A stretch of DNA of 64,000 bases from Pseudomonas sp. FP2309 (GTDB lineage Bacteria > Pseudomonadota > Gammaproteobacteria > Pseudomonadales > Pseudomonadaceae), in the NCBI RefSeq assembly GCF_030687575.1, contig NZ_CP117439.1:3215501-3279500 (forward strand). The letters are read 5' to 3'. Position numbers and translations under genes: made by a program. A model generated the notes under the pieces. That model saw nothing but the letters and a program-made list of their open reading frames with translations. It was not told where the DNA came from and searched no databases. Positions 46,225 to 54,852 of the stretch are shown one piece after another (position 1 is the first letter of the stretch; each line of letters begins with the position of its first letter).

Positions 46225-46276
46225 GGTCAGCAGTACCTAGTTGGGGCGCCATGACGGGCGCCCCGGTTGTTCCGAA

Positions 46277-47125
46277 TCACTTGAATTCAACAGGAAAACC
46301 GATCGCCGGCTCTGGCAGGTCGACACCGAACCACTGTTTGAACGAGGCCTTGTAGGTCGGGAATTCCACACCGGTCATGGCTTCATGCAGCGCAGTGTTG
46401 ACGAAATTCAGCCAGTCCTGGTCGCCACGCTTGACGGCACACGCATAAGTTTGCGGGCTCCAGGCGTACGCCGGACTGCGGTAGCGGCCCGGGTTCTGCA
46501 CCATCAGGTATTTGACCGAGGACTGGTCGGTGGCGGCGGCATCGGCGCGACCAGAGTTCACGGCCTGGTACATCAGGTCGACGCTGTCGTACTGGTCGAC
46601 CTTGGCTTTGGGCAACGCCTGGTGCACCAGTTCTTCGGCGTACACGTTTTGCAGCACCGCCACGGTGACGCCGTCGCCGGCCGCCTGCAGGTCTTCAATC
46701 TCTTTGTACTTGCTGTTGGCCGGCAACAGCAGACCCACCCCTTCGCGGTAGTACGGCAGGGTGAACGCCACCTGCTGGGCACGGCTGGCGGTGACGGTGA
46801 TGAACTGACAGCTCATGTCGACCTTGTCGGTCAGCAAGTTGGGAATACGTGCGTCGGACGACTGCACCACGAACTCGACCTTGGTCGGGTCGTTGAACAG
46901 CCCTTTGGCCACGATGCGGCCGATGTCGATATCAAAACCCTGCAACTTGCCATCCGCTCCCTGGAAGTGCCACGGCGCATTGGTACTGCCTGTACCCACG
47001 ATCAGGTGCCCACGCTTGAGCACGTTGTCGAGCTTGCTGTCCGCCGCCTGCACGATGCCTGCGAGGGAAGCCGATGCGGCGAAGAGAAAAACACACGCTG
47101 TAAACACGGAAGGTCGGTGATGCAT
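46277..47125 (-). CDS. Periplasmic substrate-binding protein (family 3)
   Basis: The ATG at 47125 follows GGAG and gives 282 residues with a signal peptide (VFTACVFLFAASASLAG, cleavage after VQA near 28). The mature domain has GHLIVGTGSTNAPWHFQ, LQGFDIDIGRIVAKGL and DMSCQFITVTASRAQQV, the pattern of family 3 amino-acid-binding proteins. It opens the eight-gene operon running to kdgK. An amino sugar acid such as D-glucosaminate, which carries an alpha-amino acid group, would suit this fold; this is inference. Confidence 0.92.
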   Translation of the reverse strand: MHHRPSVFTACVFLFAASASLAGIVQAADSKLDNVLKRGHLIVGTGSTNAPWHFQGADGKLQGFDIDIGRIVAKGLFNDPTKVEFVVQSSDARIPNLLTDKVDMSCQFITVTASRAQQVAFTLPYYREGVGLLLPANSKYKEIEDLQAAGDGVTVAVLQNVYAEELVHQALPKAKVDQYDSVDLMYQAVNSGRADAAATDQSSVKYLMVQNPGRYRSPAYAWSPQTYACAVKRGDQDWLNFVNTALHEAMTGVEFPTYKASFKQWFGVDLPEPAIGFPVEFK

Positions 47126-47149
47126 GACAAGCACTCCAAGGGTTGTGTA

Positions 47150-47185
47150 TTCCGCTATACCGGAACTTAGTATGTAACAACGGAA
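47150..47185. promoter_or_regulatory. Candidate IclR operator upstream of the binding-protein gene
   Basis: TTCCG-CTATAC-CGGAA occupies 47150-47165, and a further CGGAA half-site starts at 47181, exactly 20 bp after the first CGGAA. TATTCCG (47148-47154) and CGGAATA (47181-47187) also form perfect 7-bp arms. The block ends 25 bp before the start codon, a good place for repression. Confidence 0.5.
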
Positions 47186-47439
47186 TAGACAGCAGAAAGT
47201 GTGCCACACATCTGAAGGGCAACCTATCGTCGTCATAAACTCGTTTCTAATCAGCTAGATGGACGGAGCCAGGAGATGAGGCGTTGCGCCAGCATCTGAA
47301 ATCAAATTGCTACCGAAGGCCCCACGCAGGGGTGACAGCGCCACGGAGGTGCATCACCGCCCCGTTACCGGGCATGACCGCCCATGGAAACTTCCTCGGG
47401 CTGAATTGGCGGTTGGCCCCGCAAAATGACAACGCGAGC

Positions 47440-47470
47440 GCGTCTACCTGTGAAGGTTGACAGTAGACGC
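47440..47470. repeat. Inverted repeat upstream of the thioredoxin-like gene
   Basis: GCGTCTACCTGT and ACAGTAGACGC pair over 11 positions with a single bulged base and an eight-base loop (GAAGGTTG). It ends 63 bp before the ATG at 47534. It could be an operator, an RNA element or a terminator for an unseen transcript; no T-run follows. Confidence 0.5.
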
Positions 47471-47533
47471 TGGGAATCCTGTGACTTAGCGTACCCACGA
47501 CAACATTAAAGCCGGGTGCACAAGGAGGTTCTC

Positions 47534-48025
47534 ATGGGCGTAATCACTTCGGTTATCAAGGACCTTGATGAGTACCATCGGATCCTGAAGAAACACACGC
47601 TGGTCATCGTGCTGTTTACCTCACCGTACTGCCAGGCATGTCTCGGGCTTGGCCCACGCTTCCACCGCGTTGCCGAACGGTACGCCGACCGCGTCAAAAG
47701 CCTGCTGCTGGACACCAGCCAAACCCCGAGAATCGACGGCGTGGACGGAACCCCTACCCTGGTGGTGTACAAAAATGCCCTTGAGGTAGAAAACCTCAAG
47801 GGCATCGGTGAACCGCAGGAACAGGAAGCGATCCTGGAGGAAGTATTCAGTGACTATGCGCCAACGGTACTAACGCCACCTGTGTCACCCGTCGCTCCTC
47901 CACCGCCGCAACCGTCAAGCGCCAGCCCTCATGTTCCAGGCTATCGCCCACCCTTGGCAGGCGATCGAGCAGACTCACTACCAACCCTGCCAGGGTTTGA
48001 TAATCCTGGGTCGCGACCGCCTTGA
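47534..48025 (+). CDS. Thioredoxin-like protein with proline-rich overlapping tail
   Basis: A perfect AAGGAGG precedes the ATG at 47534. Residues 1-100 form a small thioredoxin fold with the redox motif SPYCQACLG (CxxC near residue 35) and the cis-proline segment [11 protein letters not shown]. After about residue 105 the sequence becomes proline-rich and low-complexity ([12 protein letters not shown]) until the stop at 48025. That 179-bp tail is antisense to the end of the TerC/CorC gene and is probably read-through past a lost stop. A role as a thiol oxidoreductase or bacilliredoxin-like protein is possible. Confidence 0.78.
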   Translation: MGVITSVIKDLDEYHRILKKHTLVIVLFTSPYCQACLGLGPRFHRVAERYADRVKSLLLDTSQTPRIDGVDGTPTLVVYKNALEVENLKGIGEPQEQEAILEEVFSDYAPTVLTPPVSPVAPPPPQPSSASPHVPGYRPPLAGDRADSLPTLPGFDNPGSRPP

Positions 48026-49412
48026 AGCCGGTACGCTGACGCACTTGATTGAGGTTCAAGGCGCCGTTGGCACGGAAGCCACCGCCTTCCTCGACAATAT
48101 CCGGCCCCTCGATCTCACTGGCATCCGGTAACTCACCGGCGATGGACTCAAGGATGTCGGTCATGCTCAATACGCCCATGAAATCCCCGAATTCATTGAT
48201 CACAAAGGCGATATGGGTCGATTCCTGGCGCATCTGCTCCAGGGCATTGAGGATCGAGAAACTCTCCAGCAGGTTGATCGCACGTCGCGCCAAGTGCTCC
48301 AGGTTTGGCTCGTTGCCGGCCAGGTACTCCTTGAGCAACTCCTTCTTGTGCACAAAGCCCAAGGGCTCATCCACCGCGCCATTACGGATCAGCGGCAAGC
48401 GCGAGTAGGACGAATGCATCAGCTTCAGGCGAATCGTGTCGGCATCATCGGCCAGGTCGATGAAGTCGACCGTGGCCCGCGGCGTCATCAGGGTGCGGAT
48501 CGGCCGCTCGGCCAATTGCAGCACACCGCTGATCATGACCCGCTCACGGCGGTCGAACAGCGGGCCTTGCGCGGCGTCCGACTCACCCAGCAGGTCGGCC
48601 ACCTCTTCACCCACGTCTTCCACCGCCAGACTGCGACCGCCAAGCAAGCGCATCACCGCATGAGCAGTACGCTCACGCACCGGCAACACACCTTGTGCCG
48701 ACTTCTTGCGACGGGCGCGGGCGATCTGGTTGAACACTTCGATCAGGATCGAGAACCCGATCGCCGCGTACAGGTAGCCCTTGGGAATATGGAAACCCAG
48801 GCCTTCGGCGGTCAGGGCAAAACCGATCATCATCAAAAAGCCCAGACACAGCATGATCACGGTGGGATGGGCGTTGACGAAGCGCGTCAGCGGCTTGCTG
48901 GCGACGATCATCAGGCCAATGGAAATGATCACCGCGATCATCATCACCGCCAGTTCGTCGACCATGCCGACGGCCGTAATCACCGCATCCAGGGAGAACA
49001 CCGCGTCGAGTACCACGATCTGCGCCACGATCGGCCAGAACATCGCGTACGCCACATTGCCGGTGCGCTGGGCCACATGGCCCTCCAGGCGTTCGTGCAA
49101 TTCCATGGTGGCCTTGAACAGCAGGAACACACCACCGAAGAGCATGATCAGGTCACGGCCGGAGAAACTCTTGTCGAACACCTCGAACAGCGGCTGGGTG
49201 AGCGTCACGAGCCAGGAAATACTCGCCAGCAGGCCCAGGCGCATGAGCAATGCCAGGGACAAACCGATCAACCGCGCACGGTCGCGCTGCTCCGGCGGCA
49301 GCTTGTCCGCCAGGATCGCGATAAACACCAGGTTGTCGATACCCAGCACCAGTTCCAGCACAATCAAGGTCAACAGGCCGAGCCAGGCCGTTGGATCCGC
49401 TAACCATTCCAT
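47847..49412 (-). CDS. TerC-family membrane protein with CBS and CorC/HlyC domains
   Basis: The 521-residue protein has an N-terminal TerC domain of seven helices with the metal-binding-type motif [11 protein letters not shown] and its repeat [14 protein letters not shown], followed by paired CBS domains (about 300-430, with [15 protein letters not shown] and [12 protein letters not shown]) and a C-terminal CorC/HlyC domain. This is the architecture of E. coli YoaE and YegH; the family is linked to metal ion (Mn, Mg/Co) transport or resistance. The stop lies inside the thioredoxin-like gene on the other strand. Confidence 0.93.
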   Translation of the reverse strand: MEWLADPTAWLGLLTLIVLELVLGIDNLVFIAILADKLPPEQRDRARLIGLSLALLMRLGLLASISWLVTLTQPLFEVFDKSFSGRDLIMLFGGVFLLFKATMELHERLEGHVAQRTGNVAYAMFWPIVAQIVVLDAVFSLDAVITAVGMVDELAVMMIAVIISIGLMIVASKPLTRFVNAHPTVIMLCLGFLMMIGFALTAEGLGFHIPKGYLYAAIGFSILIEVFNQIARARRKKSAQGVLPVRERTAHAVMRLLGGRSLAVEDVGEEVADLLGESDAAQGPLFDRRERVMISGVLQLAERPIRTLMTPRATVDFIDLADDADTIRLKLMHSSYSRLPLIRNGAVDEPLGFVHKKELLKEYLAGNEPNLEHLARRAINLLESFSILNALEQMRQESTHIAFVINEFGDFMGVLSMTDILESIAGELPDASEIEGPDIVEEGGGFRANGALNLNQVRQRTGFKAVATQDYQTLAGLVVSLLDRLPRVGDSLEHEGWRLTVAAVEERRVTQVALVPLAHSH

Positions 49413-49796
49413 TTATAGAGTCTCTGTATTCGAAATATTCAAAATGCCGGGCACGACAAAGTGCGGTCCATGGGGCCGGACCAAGGGTAGTCGACGGAAT
49501 ACGGGGGGCTTTAGCGGTAACGGCAGCAACGGATGTCTTGGGGAAAGACGACTGGGGGGCTCCGAGAGGGTGTTCATGCATGTCCTGCGATTAGAAAAGG
49601 ACCTGAATCCTACAACCGAAGAGCAGATTTCCTTCAGAGCTAAATCATTACAAAATCTGTAACCCCAGCCACGGCAAGGCTTATGGGGTAAGGGCTGGCT
49701 TGCGAAGCGACCCTGTGAGCCGAGAGTTGCTTTGTCGGCTACACCGCCTTCGCAAAAGAGCTCGCCCCACAGGGTGCCGCTATTTTCAGGTATGGA
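49413..49796. other. Intergenic region with REPIN-like repeat
   Basis: The 384-bp gap between sohB and the TerC gene (both minus strand) is gene-free as far as I can see. It contains the REP-like inverted repeat at 49692-49773 and presumably the promoter of the TerC gene near 49413-49480. Confidence 0.6.
49692..49773. repeat. Degenerate REPIN-like inverted repeat
   Basis: Two imperfect inverted REP arms share GGGC..TGCGAAG and its complement CTTCGCA..GCCC, separated by about 45 bases. The inner part reads GCGGTGTAGCCGACA on the minus strand, the sequence usual between REP doublets of fluorescent pseudomonads. It is decayed compared with perfect copies. Confidence 0.6.
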
Positions 49797-50822
49797 TTAC
49801 CAGAAGCGCTGCTGGGTCAAGCGGCTCCACCAGGTCAGCAGTACGCGGTCCACAGAGCCGCTGGCCGCCAGGCCGACGCGTTCCTGCAGGCTCTTGCGCT
49901 CGGCGTAATGCAGGTGGAATACCTCGGCGGTCTTGGCCTTGGTGGCCAGGTATTCGTCGCTGGTCTGCAGCTCGTCGACCAGTTGTTTGTCGAGGGCTGC
50001 CACGCCCAGCCACACTTCACCCGTGGCGACTTCATCAATGGCCAGTTGCGGGCGATAGCGCGACACGAAGTTTTTGAACAGCTGATGGGTGATGTCCAGG
50101 TCTTCCTGGAACTTCTCGCGCCCCTTCTCGGTGTTTTCGCCAAACACAGTGAGGGTGCGTTTATATTCACCGGCGGTCAGCACTTCAAAGTCGATGTCGT
50201 GTTTTTTCAGCAGGCGGTTGACGTTGGGCAACTGCGCGACCACGCCGATGGAACCGAGGATGGCGAACGGTGCGCTGATGATCTTCTCGCCGATGCACGC
50301 CATCATGTAGCCGCCGCTGGCCGCGACCTTGTCGATGCACACGGTCAACGGCACGCCCGCCTGGCGGATACGCGCCAGTTGCGAGGAAGCCAGGCCGTAG
50401 CTGTGCACCATGCCGCCGCCGCTTTCCAGGCGCAGCACCACTTCATCCTTCGGCGTGGCCAGGCTGAGCAGTGCGGTGATCTCGTGGCGCAGGCTTTCGG
50501 TGGCCGAGGCTTTGATGTCGCCGTCGAAGTCCAGCACGAACACCCGTGGCTTGGGCTCGGCTTTGTTTTTGCTGTTCTTTTTTTCGGTTTTACTTTCGGA
50601 CTTGCGCAGGGCCTTGAGTTGGTCCTTGTCGAGCAAAGTCGATTCCAGCCGCTCACGCAGGCCTTTGTAAAAGTCATTGAGCTTGTTGACCTGCAGTTGC
50701 CCGGCAGATTTACGACGACCCTTGCTGCGCAGCGCCGCGAAGCTGATCAGTACCACCAGAATAGCGACCACCAGAGTGACGGTCTTCGCCAGAAAACTCG
50801 CGTATTCGGCCAGAAAATCCAT
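49797..50822 (-). CDS. sohB: Inner membrane peptidase SohB
   Basis: The ATG at 50822 with AAGGAG upstream gives 341 residues. One N-terminal helix (TVTLVVAILVVLISFAAL) is followed by a charged linker (SKTEKKNSKNK) and an S49/ClpP-like serine peptidase domain: FDGDIKA, the nucleophile in KVAASGGYMMA, and the general-base Lys in AGEYKRTL. SohB is a signal-peptide-peptidase homologue anchored in the inner membrane with a periplasmic catalytic domain. It is monocistronic and diverges from the histidine-phosphatase gene. Confidence 0.94.
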   Translation of the reverse strand: MDFLAEYASFLAKTVTLVVAILVVLISFAALRSKGRRKSAGQLQVNKLNDFYKGLRERLESTLLDKDQLKALRKSESKTEKKNSKNKAEPKPRVFVLDFDGDIKASATESLRHEITALLSLATPKDEVVLRLESGGGMVHSYGLASSQLARIRQAGVPLTVCIDKVAASGGYMMACIGEKIISAPFAILGSIGVVAQLPNVNRLLKKHDIDFEVLTAGEYKRTLTVFGENTEKGREKFQEDLDITHQLFKNFVSRYRPQLAIDEVATGEVWLGVAALDKQLVDELQTSDEYLATKAKTAEVFHLHYAERKSLQERVGLAASGSVDRVLLTWWSRLTQQRFW

Positions 50823-51014
50823 GTTGCTCCTTACCAATGCAGTGCGCCACGCGCGGATTGCCCCAGCATACCGGCGGCACTGTCTTCGAGCCAGCGCTCA
50901 AACCTTGCCGACGCGCCTCCAACGAGCTTTTAAAACAAGCGTATGTTTTTTCATTGACAGCTCTCCGGCATCCTCATAACCTCGCCAGACTTTCAACGTA
51001 CCGGGAAAACGGAC

Positions 51015-51725
51015 GTGGGCAGCATCTATCTGATTCGACATGGCCAGGCCTCCTTCGGTGCAGACGACTATGACGTGCTGTCGCCCGTAGGCGTGGAGCA
51101 AGCGCAAGTGCTCGGCCAACACCTGGCTGACCTCGGCGTGGTATTCGACCGCTGCATTGCCGGCGACCTGCGCCGCCAGCAGCACACCGCCACCGCCGCC
51201 TTCGATCGCTACACAGCGCTCGGCCTGCCGGTTCCCGACCTGGAGACCGACAGCGCCTTCAATGAATTCGATGCCGACGCGATTATTCGCGCCCTGCTCC
51301 CCGACCTGCTCACCACCGAACCCGACGCACTGGACATCCTGCGTAACGCCGCGCAAAACCGCGGCGAATTCCAGCGCATCTTCGCCCTGATCATCGACCG
51401 CTGGCTGGCCGGAACGTATGACCCGCCCGGCCTGGAAAGCTGGCTGGGGTTTGTCGAACGCGTCCAGGCGGGCTTGCAACGCATTCTTGAAACGGCGGAC
51501 AACTCGCACAAAGTCGCGGTGTTTACCTCCGGCGGCACCATCACCGCCCTGCTCCACCTGATTACCCGAATGCCTGCCGCCCAGGCCTTCGAACTGAACT
51601 GGCAAATTGTTAACACCTCGCTCAACCAGCTGAAATTCCGCGGGCGCGAGGTGGCACTGGCTTCCTTCAACAGTCATACCCACTTGCAACTGTTGAAGGC
51701 GCCGCAACTCATCACCTTCCGATGA
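51015..51725 (+). CDS. Histidine phosphatase family protein
   Basis: A GTG at 51015 gives 236 residues starting MGSIYLIRHGQASFG, which carries the RHG catalytic histidine motif of the phosphoglycerate mutase-like superfamily. The second His lies in VFTSGGTITALLH, atypically in a T/S-rich context rather than the usual VSHG. Distal residues such as CIAGDLRRQQHTA are normal for the group. The substrate is unknown. The SCP2 gene follows 56 bp later and is probably co-transcribed. Confidence 0.88.
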   Translation: MGSIYLIRHGQASFGADDYDVLSPVGVEQAQVLGQHLADLGVVFDRCIAGDLRRQQHTATAAFDRYTALGLPVPDLETDSAFNEFDADAIIRALLPDLLTTEPDALDILRNAAQNRGEFQRIFALIIDRWLAGTYDPPGLESWLGFVERVQAGLQRILETADNSHKVAVFTSGGTITALLHLITRMPAAQAFELNWQIVNTSLNQLKFRGREVALASFNSHTHLQLLKAPQLITFR

Positions 51726-51781
51726 AATGCGGCCAACCGTGACCCCAAGGTCACTGGACTCCACCCTAAAGGATCGAAACC

Positions 51782-52096
51782 ATGACTGACGTAGCTAAAG
51801 CTGTAGAAGCAATGAAAGCCAAATTCAACCCAAGCGCTGCCGACGGCCTGGACCTGGTATTCGGTTTCCGCATTGACGACACCAAGAACTTTTCGCTGAT
51901 CGTCAAAGACAACACCTGCGAGCTGCAGGAAGGCGAAAACCCGGACGCCCAAGTGACCCTGGTCATGGACAGCGAAACCCTGGAAGGTATCGTCGATGGC
52001 TCCACCGACGGCATGCAGGCCTTTATGGGCGGAAAGCTGCGCACCGAAGGCGACATGATGCTGGCGATGAAGCTAAGCGAGCTGTTCCCTTCCTGA
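51782..52096 (+). CDS. SCP2 sterol-binding domain protein
   Basis: This 104-residue protein is a single SCP2 domain: MTDVAKAVEAMKAKFNPSAADGLD, FGFRIDD, ENPDAQVTLVMDSETLEGIVDG and MQAFMGGKLRTEGDMMLAMKLSELF. SCP2 proteins bind fatty acids, fatty acyl-CoA or other lipids in a hydrophobic tunnel. The ATG follows AAAGGA. A strong rho-independent terminator (52119-52152) closes the unit. Confidence 0.93.
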   Translation: MTDVAKAVEAMKAKFNPSAADGLDLVFGFRIDDTKNFSLIVKDNTCELQEGENPDAQVTLVMDSETLEGIVDGSTDGMQAFMGGKLRTEGDMMLAMKLSELFPS

Positions 52097-52118
52097 TTCA
52101 AGGGCAACCCTGAATCCC

Positions 52119-52152
52119 AATGGGAGCGGACACGTCCGCTCCCATTTTTTTT
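52119..52152 (+). terminator. Rho-independent terminator after the SCP2 gene
   Basis: Perfect 13-bp arms (AATGGGAGCGGAC and its complement) close a tiny loop and are followed by eight T residues. It ends the plus-strand unit and lies 5 bp from the convergent glycosidase stop. Confidence 0.92.
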
Positions 52153-52156
52153 CGCG

Positions 52157-54784
52157 TTAGATTTTCGGTTGCAACAGCAACGCCACCAGCGCACTCCACC
52201 CGGTTTGATGGGAGGCCCCCAACCCACGCCCGGTCTCGCCATGAAAATATTCATGGAACAACACTAAATCACGACTCGCCGGGTCCGCTTCCAACTGCGC
52301 ATACCCTGCCATTGAAGGGCGCAGGCCATTTTCATCGCGAAGAAACAACCCCGTCAGACGCTGACTTAAGCTGTCCGCCACTTCCTCCAGCGACGACAGA
52401 TAACCGCTGCCCGTCGGGTACTCCACCGAGAAGTCATCCGCGTAGTAACGGTGAAACTCGCGCAGCGATTCGATCAGCATGTAATTGACCGGCATCCATA
52501 CCGGCCCCCGCCAATTCGAGTTGCCGCCGTACAGGCGCGAATCGGATTCGCCCGGTTGATAGCGCGCGCACAGCGTGTCGCCATTGAGCTTCAACGCCAG
52601 AGGCTGCTCAGCGAAGGCCTTGGACAGGGAACGCACACCAAAGCTTGAGAGGAACTCACGGTCATCGAGCATGCGCCGCAGCAGATCCTTGGTGCGTTCG
52701 CCGCGTAACAGCGCCAGCAGCAGGCGATTGCCTTGCCCCGGCTCGTTCCAGCGCGAGACCAACTTAGCCAGGTCCGGTCGGTGCTTCATAAAACCCAGCA
52801 AGCGCTCACGCAAACCTTGCAACCCTTCGTGTTCACGTTGCTCCAGCACCAGCACGGCAAACAGCGGCATCAGGCCGACAATCGAACGCAGGCGTACGGG
52901 CTCGTTCTGGCCGTCGGGGCGGTGAAGCACATCGTAGAAAAACAAGTCCTGCTCATCCCACAGGCCATCGGCGCTGTCATCGACGCGGTTGATGGCACCG
53001 GCGATGTACAGAAAATGCTCGAAAAACTTCACCGCAATATCCACGTACACGCCATTGCGCTTGGCCAGTTCCAGGGCGATACGCATCAGGTCCAGCGCAT
53101 ACGCCGCGACCCACGCAGTGCCGTCGGCCTGATCCAATTGATACCCCGGCGGCAAGGCGGTCGAACGGTCGAACAAGGCGATGTTGTCCAGCCCGAGGAA
53201 CCCGCCCTGGAACAGGTTGCGACCCTCGGCGTCCTTGCGGTTGACCCACCAGGAAAAGTTCAGCAGGAGCTTGTGGAAAATCCGCTCGAGGAAATCCATG
53301 TCGCCGACGCCGGTCATCGCCTTGTCTTGCTGGTACACCCGCCAGGTGGCCCAGGCATGGACCGGAGGGTTGGCGTCGTCGAACCGCCATTCATAGGCTG
53401 GCAGTTGGCCGTTGGGGTGCATGAAGCGGTCCTTCACCAGCAGCAACAACTGATGCTTGGCATACCCCGGATCGATCAGCGCGATCGCCACCGCCTGGAA
53501 GCCCTGGTCCCAGGACGCGTACCAGGGGTATTCCCAGGTGTCGGGCATGGACAGGATGTCGAAATTCGATAAGTGCCGCCAATGGGTGTTGCGGATATGC
53601 AGGCGCTCGGGCGGTGGCGCCGGTTGGGCGGGGTCGCCATCGAGCCAGCCGTTCACGTCGAAATAATAGAGTTGCTTGGACCACAGCAAACCGGCCAGGG
53701 CCTGGCGCTGTACGTTGCGCGCGTCGGCATCGGCGATGCCGTGTTGCAGCGCGGCATAGAAGTCGTCGGCTTCCTGACGACGTTGCTCGAACAGCTTGCG
53801 CGCATTGACCGGTGGTGCCTGCATAGGCGCAAAGCGCAGGTACAGGGTTTGGCTTTGCAGGCCCGCCAGCTCAAGGATGAACCGCGCGGCGACCTTGGTG
53901 CCGCGGTCACGGCGAATCGCCGTCTCCTGCCCGTGCACCACGTAATCGTTGATGCCGTCCTTGAATGGCCCCGGCGCCGCCAGCCCGTCCAGTGTGACAA
54001 CGTTGCTCTCGTTTTCGCAGAACAGCCACTCCATGCCGTCCTGGCCCCAGGCAGTCAGTTGGCGATCTGGCAATTCGTGATGACGGGCCACCACTCGTTC
54101 ACCGTCCAGGCGCAACTGCGGCTTGGGTGCATCAACGGTCCAGCTCCAGTCATTGCGCGCCCACAGCTGGGGCAGCACCTGCACGCGGGTCGGCTGATCC
54201 GAACGGTTGTGCAGCGTGACACGCATGAAGATATCGTCAGGCTGATGCTTGGCGTACTCGACGCTGACGTCGCAATAGCGATTGTCTTCAAAGACGCCGG
54301 TGTCGAGGATTTCATACTCGGCATCCGCCAGCCCGCGACGGGCGTTTTCGCTGATCAGGTCGCTGTAGGGAAAAGCCCCATGGGGGTATTTGTAGAGCAT
54401 GCGCATGTAGGCATGGCTCGGGACACCGTCGACGAAAAAGTACAGTTCCTTGACGTCTTCACCGTGGTTGCCTTCGGCATTGGTGAGGCCGAACAGACGT
54501 TCCTTGAGGATCGCATCACGTTCGTTCCACAGTGCCAGCCCCAGGCACCAGCGTTGCGCTCTGTCGCTGAAACCGGCCAAGCCGTCCTCGCCCCAGCGGT
54601 AGGCACGGCTGCGGGCATGTTCGTGGGGAAAATAGCGCCAGGCGTCGCCATCGGCGCTGTAGTCCTCGCGCACCGTGCCCCACTGGCGCTCGCTCAGGTA
54701 TGGGCCCCAATCGCGCCAACGCTCGGCATCCTCGGTCGCCAGGCGTTGGCCTTCAATCGTTTGGGTTATGGGCGTGGCCGTCAT
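52157..54784 (-). CDS. GH63/MGH1-like glycoside hydrolase
   Basis: The ATG at 54784 (GGAGGAGG upstream) gives 875 residues. An N-terminal beta-sandwich is followed by an (alpha/alpha)6 barrel with DTWEYPWYASWDQGFQAVA, ERIFHKLLLNFSWWVN, DGTAWVAAYALDLMRIALEL and YGGNSNWRGPVWMPVNYML, as in MGH1-like/GH63 family enzymes (alpha-glucosidase, mannosylglycerate hydrolase relatives). Acidic residues in the WDQGF and WDEQDLFFYD segments are candidate catalytic carboxylates. No signal peptide is seen. It follows oprD-like by 68 bp; an RNA stem covers its start codon. Confidence 0.88.
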   Translation of the reverse strand: MTATPITQTIEGQRLATEDAERWRDWGPYLSERQWGTVREDYSADGDAWRYFPHEHARSRAYRWGEDGLAGFSDRAQRWCLGLALWNERDAILKERLFGLTNAEGNHGEDVKELYFFVDGVPSHAYMRMLYKYPHGAFPYSDLISENARRGLADAEYEILDTGVFEDNRYCDVSVEYAKHQPDDIFMRVTLHNRSDQPTRVQVLPQLWARNDWSWTVDAPKPQLRLDGERVVARHHELPDRQLTAWGQDGMEWLFCENESNVVTLDGLAAPGPFKDGINDYVVHGQETAIRRDRGTKVAARFILELAGLQSQTLYLRFAPMQAPPVNARKLFEQRRQEADDFYAALQHGIADADARNVQRQALAGLLWSKQLYYFDVNGWLDGDPAQPAPPPERLHIRNTHWRHLSNFDILSMPDTWEYPWYASWDQGFQAVAIALIDPGYAKHQLLLLVKDRFMHPNGQLPAYEWRFDDANPPVHAWATWRVYQQDKAMTGVGDMDFLERIFHKLLLNFSWWVNRKDAEGRNLFQGGFLGLDNIALFDRSTALPPGYQLDQADGTAWVAAYALDLMRIALELAKRNGVYVDIAVKFFEHFLYIAGAINRVDDSADGLWDEQDLFFYDVLHRPDGQNEPVRLRSIVGLMPLFAVLVLEQREHEGLQGLRERLLGFMKHRPDLAKLVSRWNEPGQGNRLLLALLRGERTKDLLRRMLDDREFLSSFGVRSLSKAFAEQPLALKLNGDTLCARYQPGESDSRLYGGNSNWRGPVWMPVNYMLIESLREFHRYYADDFSVEYPTGSGYLSSLEEVADSLSQRLTGLFLRDENGLRPSMAGYAQLEADPASRDLVLFHEYFHGETGRGLGASHQTGWSALVALLLQPKI

Positions 54785-54828
54785 GGGTCCTCCTCCACCT
54801 GCACAGTGAGGTGCAGTGTAGGACCCAT
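54783..54828 (-). promoter_or_regulatory. RNA stem enclosing the glycosidase start codon
   Basis: On the minus-strand message ATGGGTCC (54821-54828) pairs perfectly with GGACCCAT (54783-54790), whose last two bases begin the glycosidase start codon. Nested inside is CTGCAC/GTGCAG (6 bp), and the GGAGGAGG Shine-Dalgarno falls between the two stems. The fold would block initiation until opened. Confidence 0.5.
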
Positions 54829-54852
54829 CCACGCCCGGATGCACATGAAGAC

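Larger units (their letters stand above)
47126..47533. other. Divergent intergenic region
   Basis: This 408-bp gap between the binding-protein gene and the thioredoxin-like gene contains the palindromic operator candidate (47150-47187), a hairpin with 12-bp arms (47440-47470) and, between them, sequence in which I see no convincing gene. A 62-codon minus-strand frame at 47310-47498 has no Shine-Dalgarno or family resemblance. Confidence 0.6.

Noticed and set aside
47310..47498. Small minus-strand frame of 62 codons in the 47.3 kb gap
   Set aside because: There is no Shine-Dalgarno, no family resemblance and the frame overlaps the hairpin upstream of the thioredoxin-like gene.
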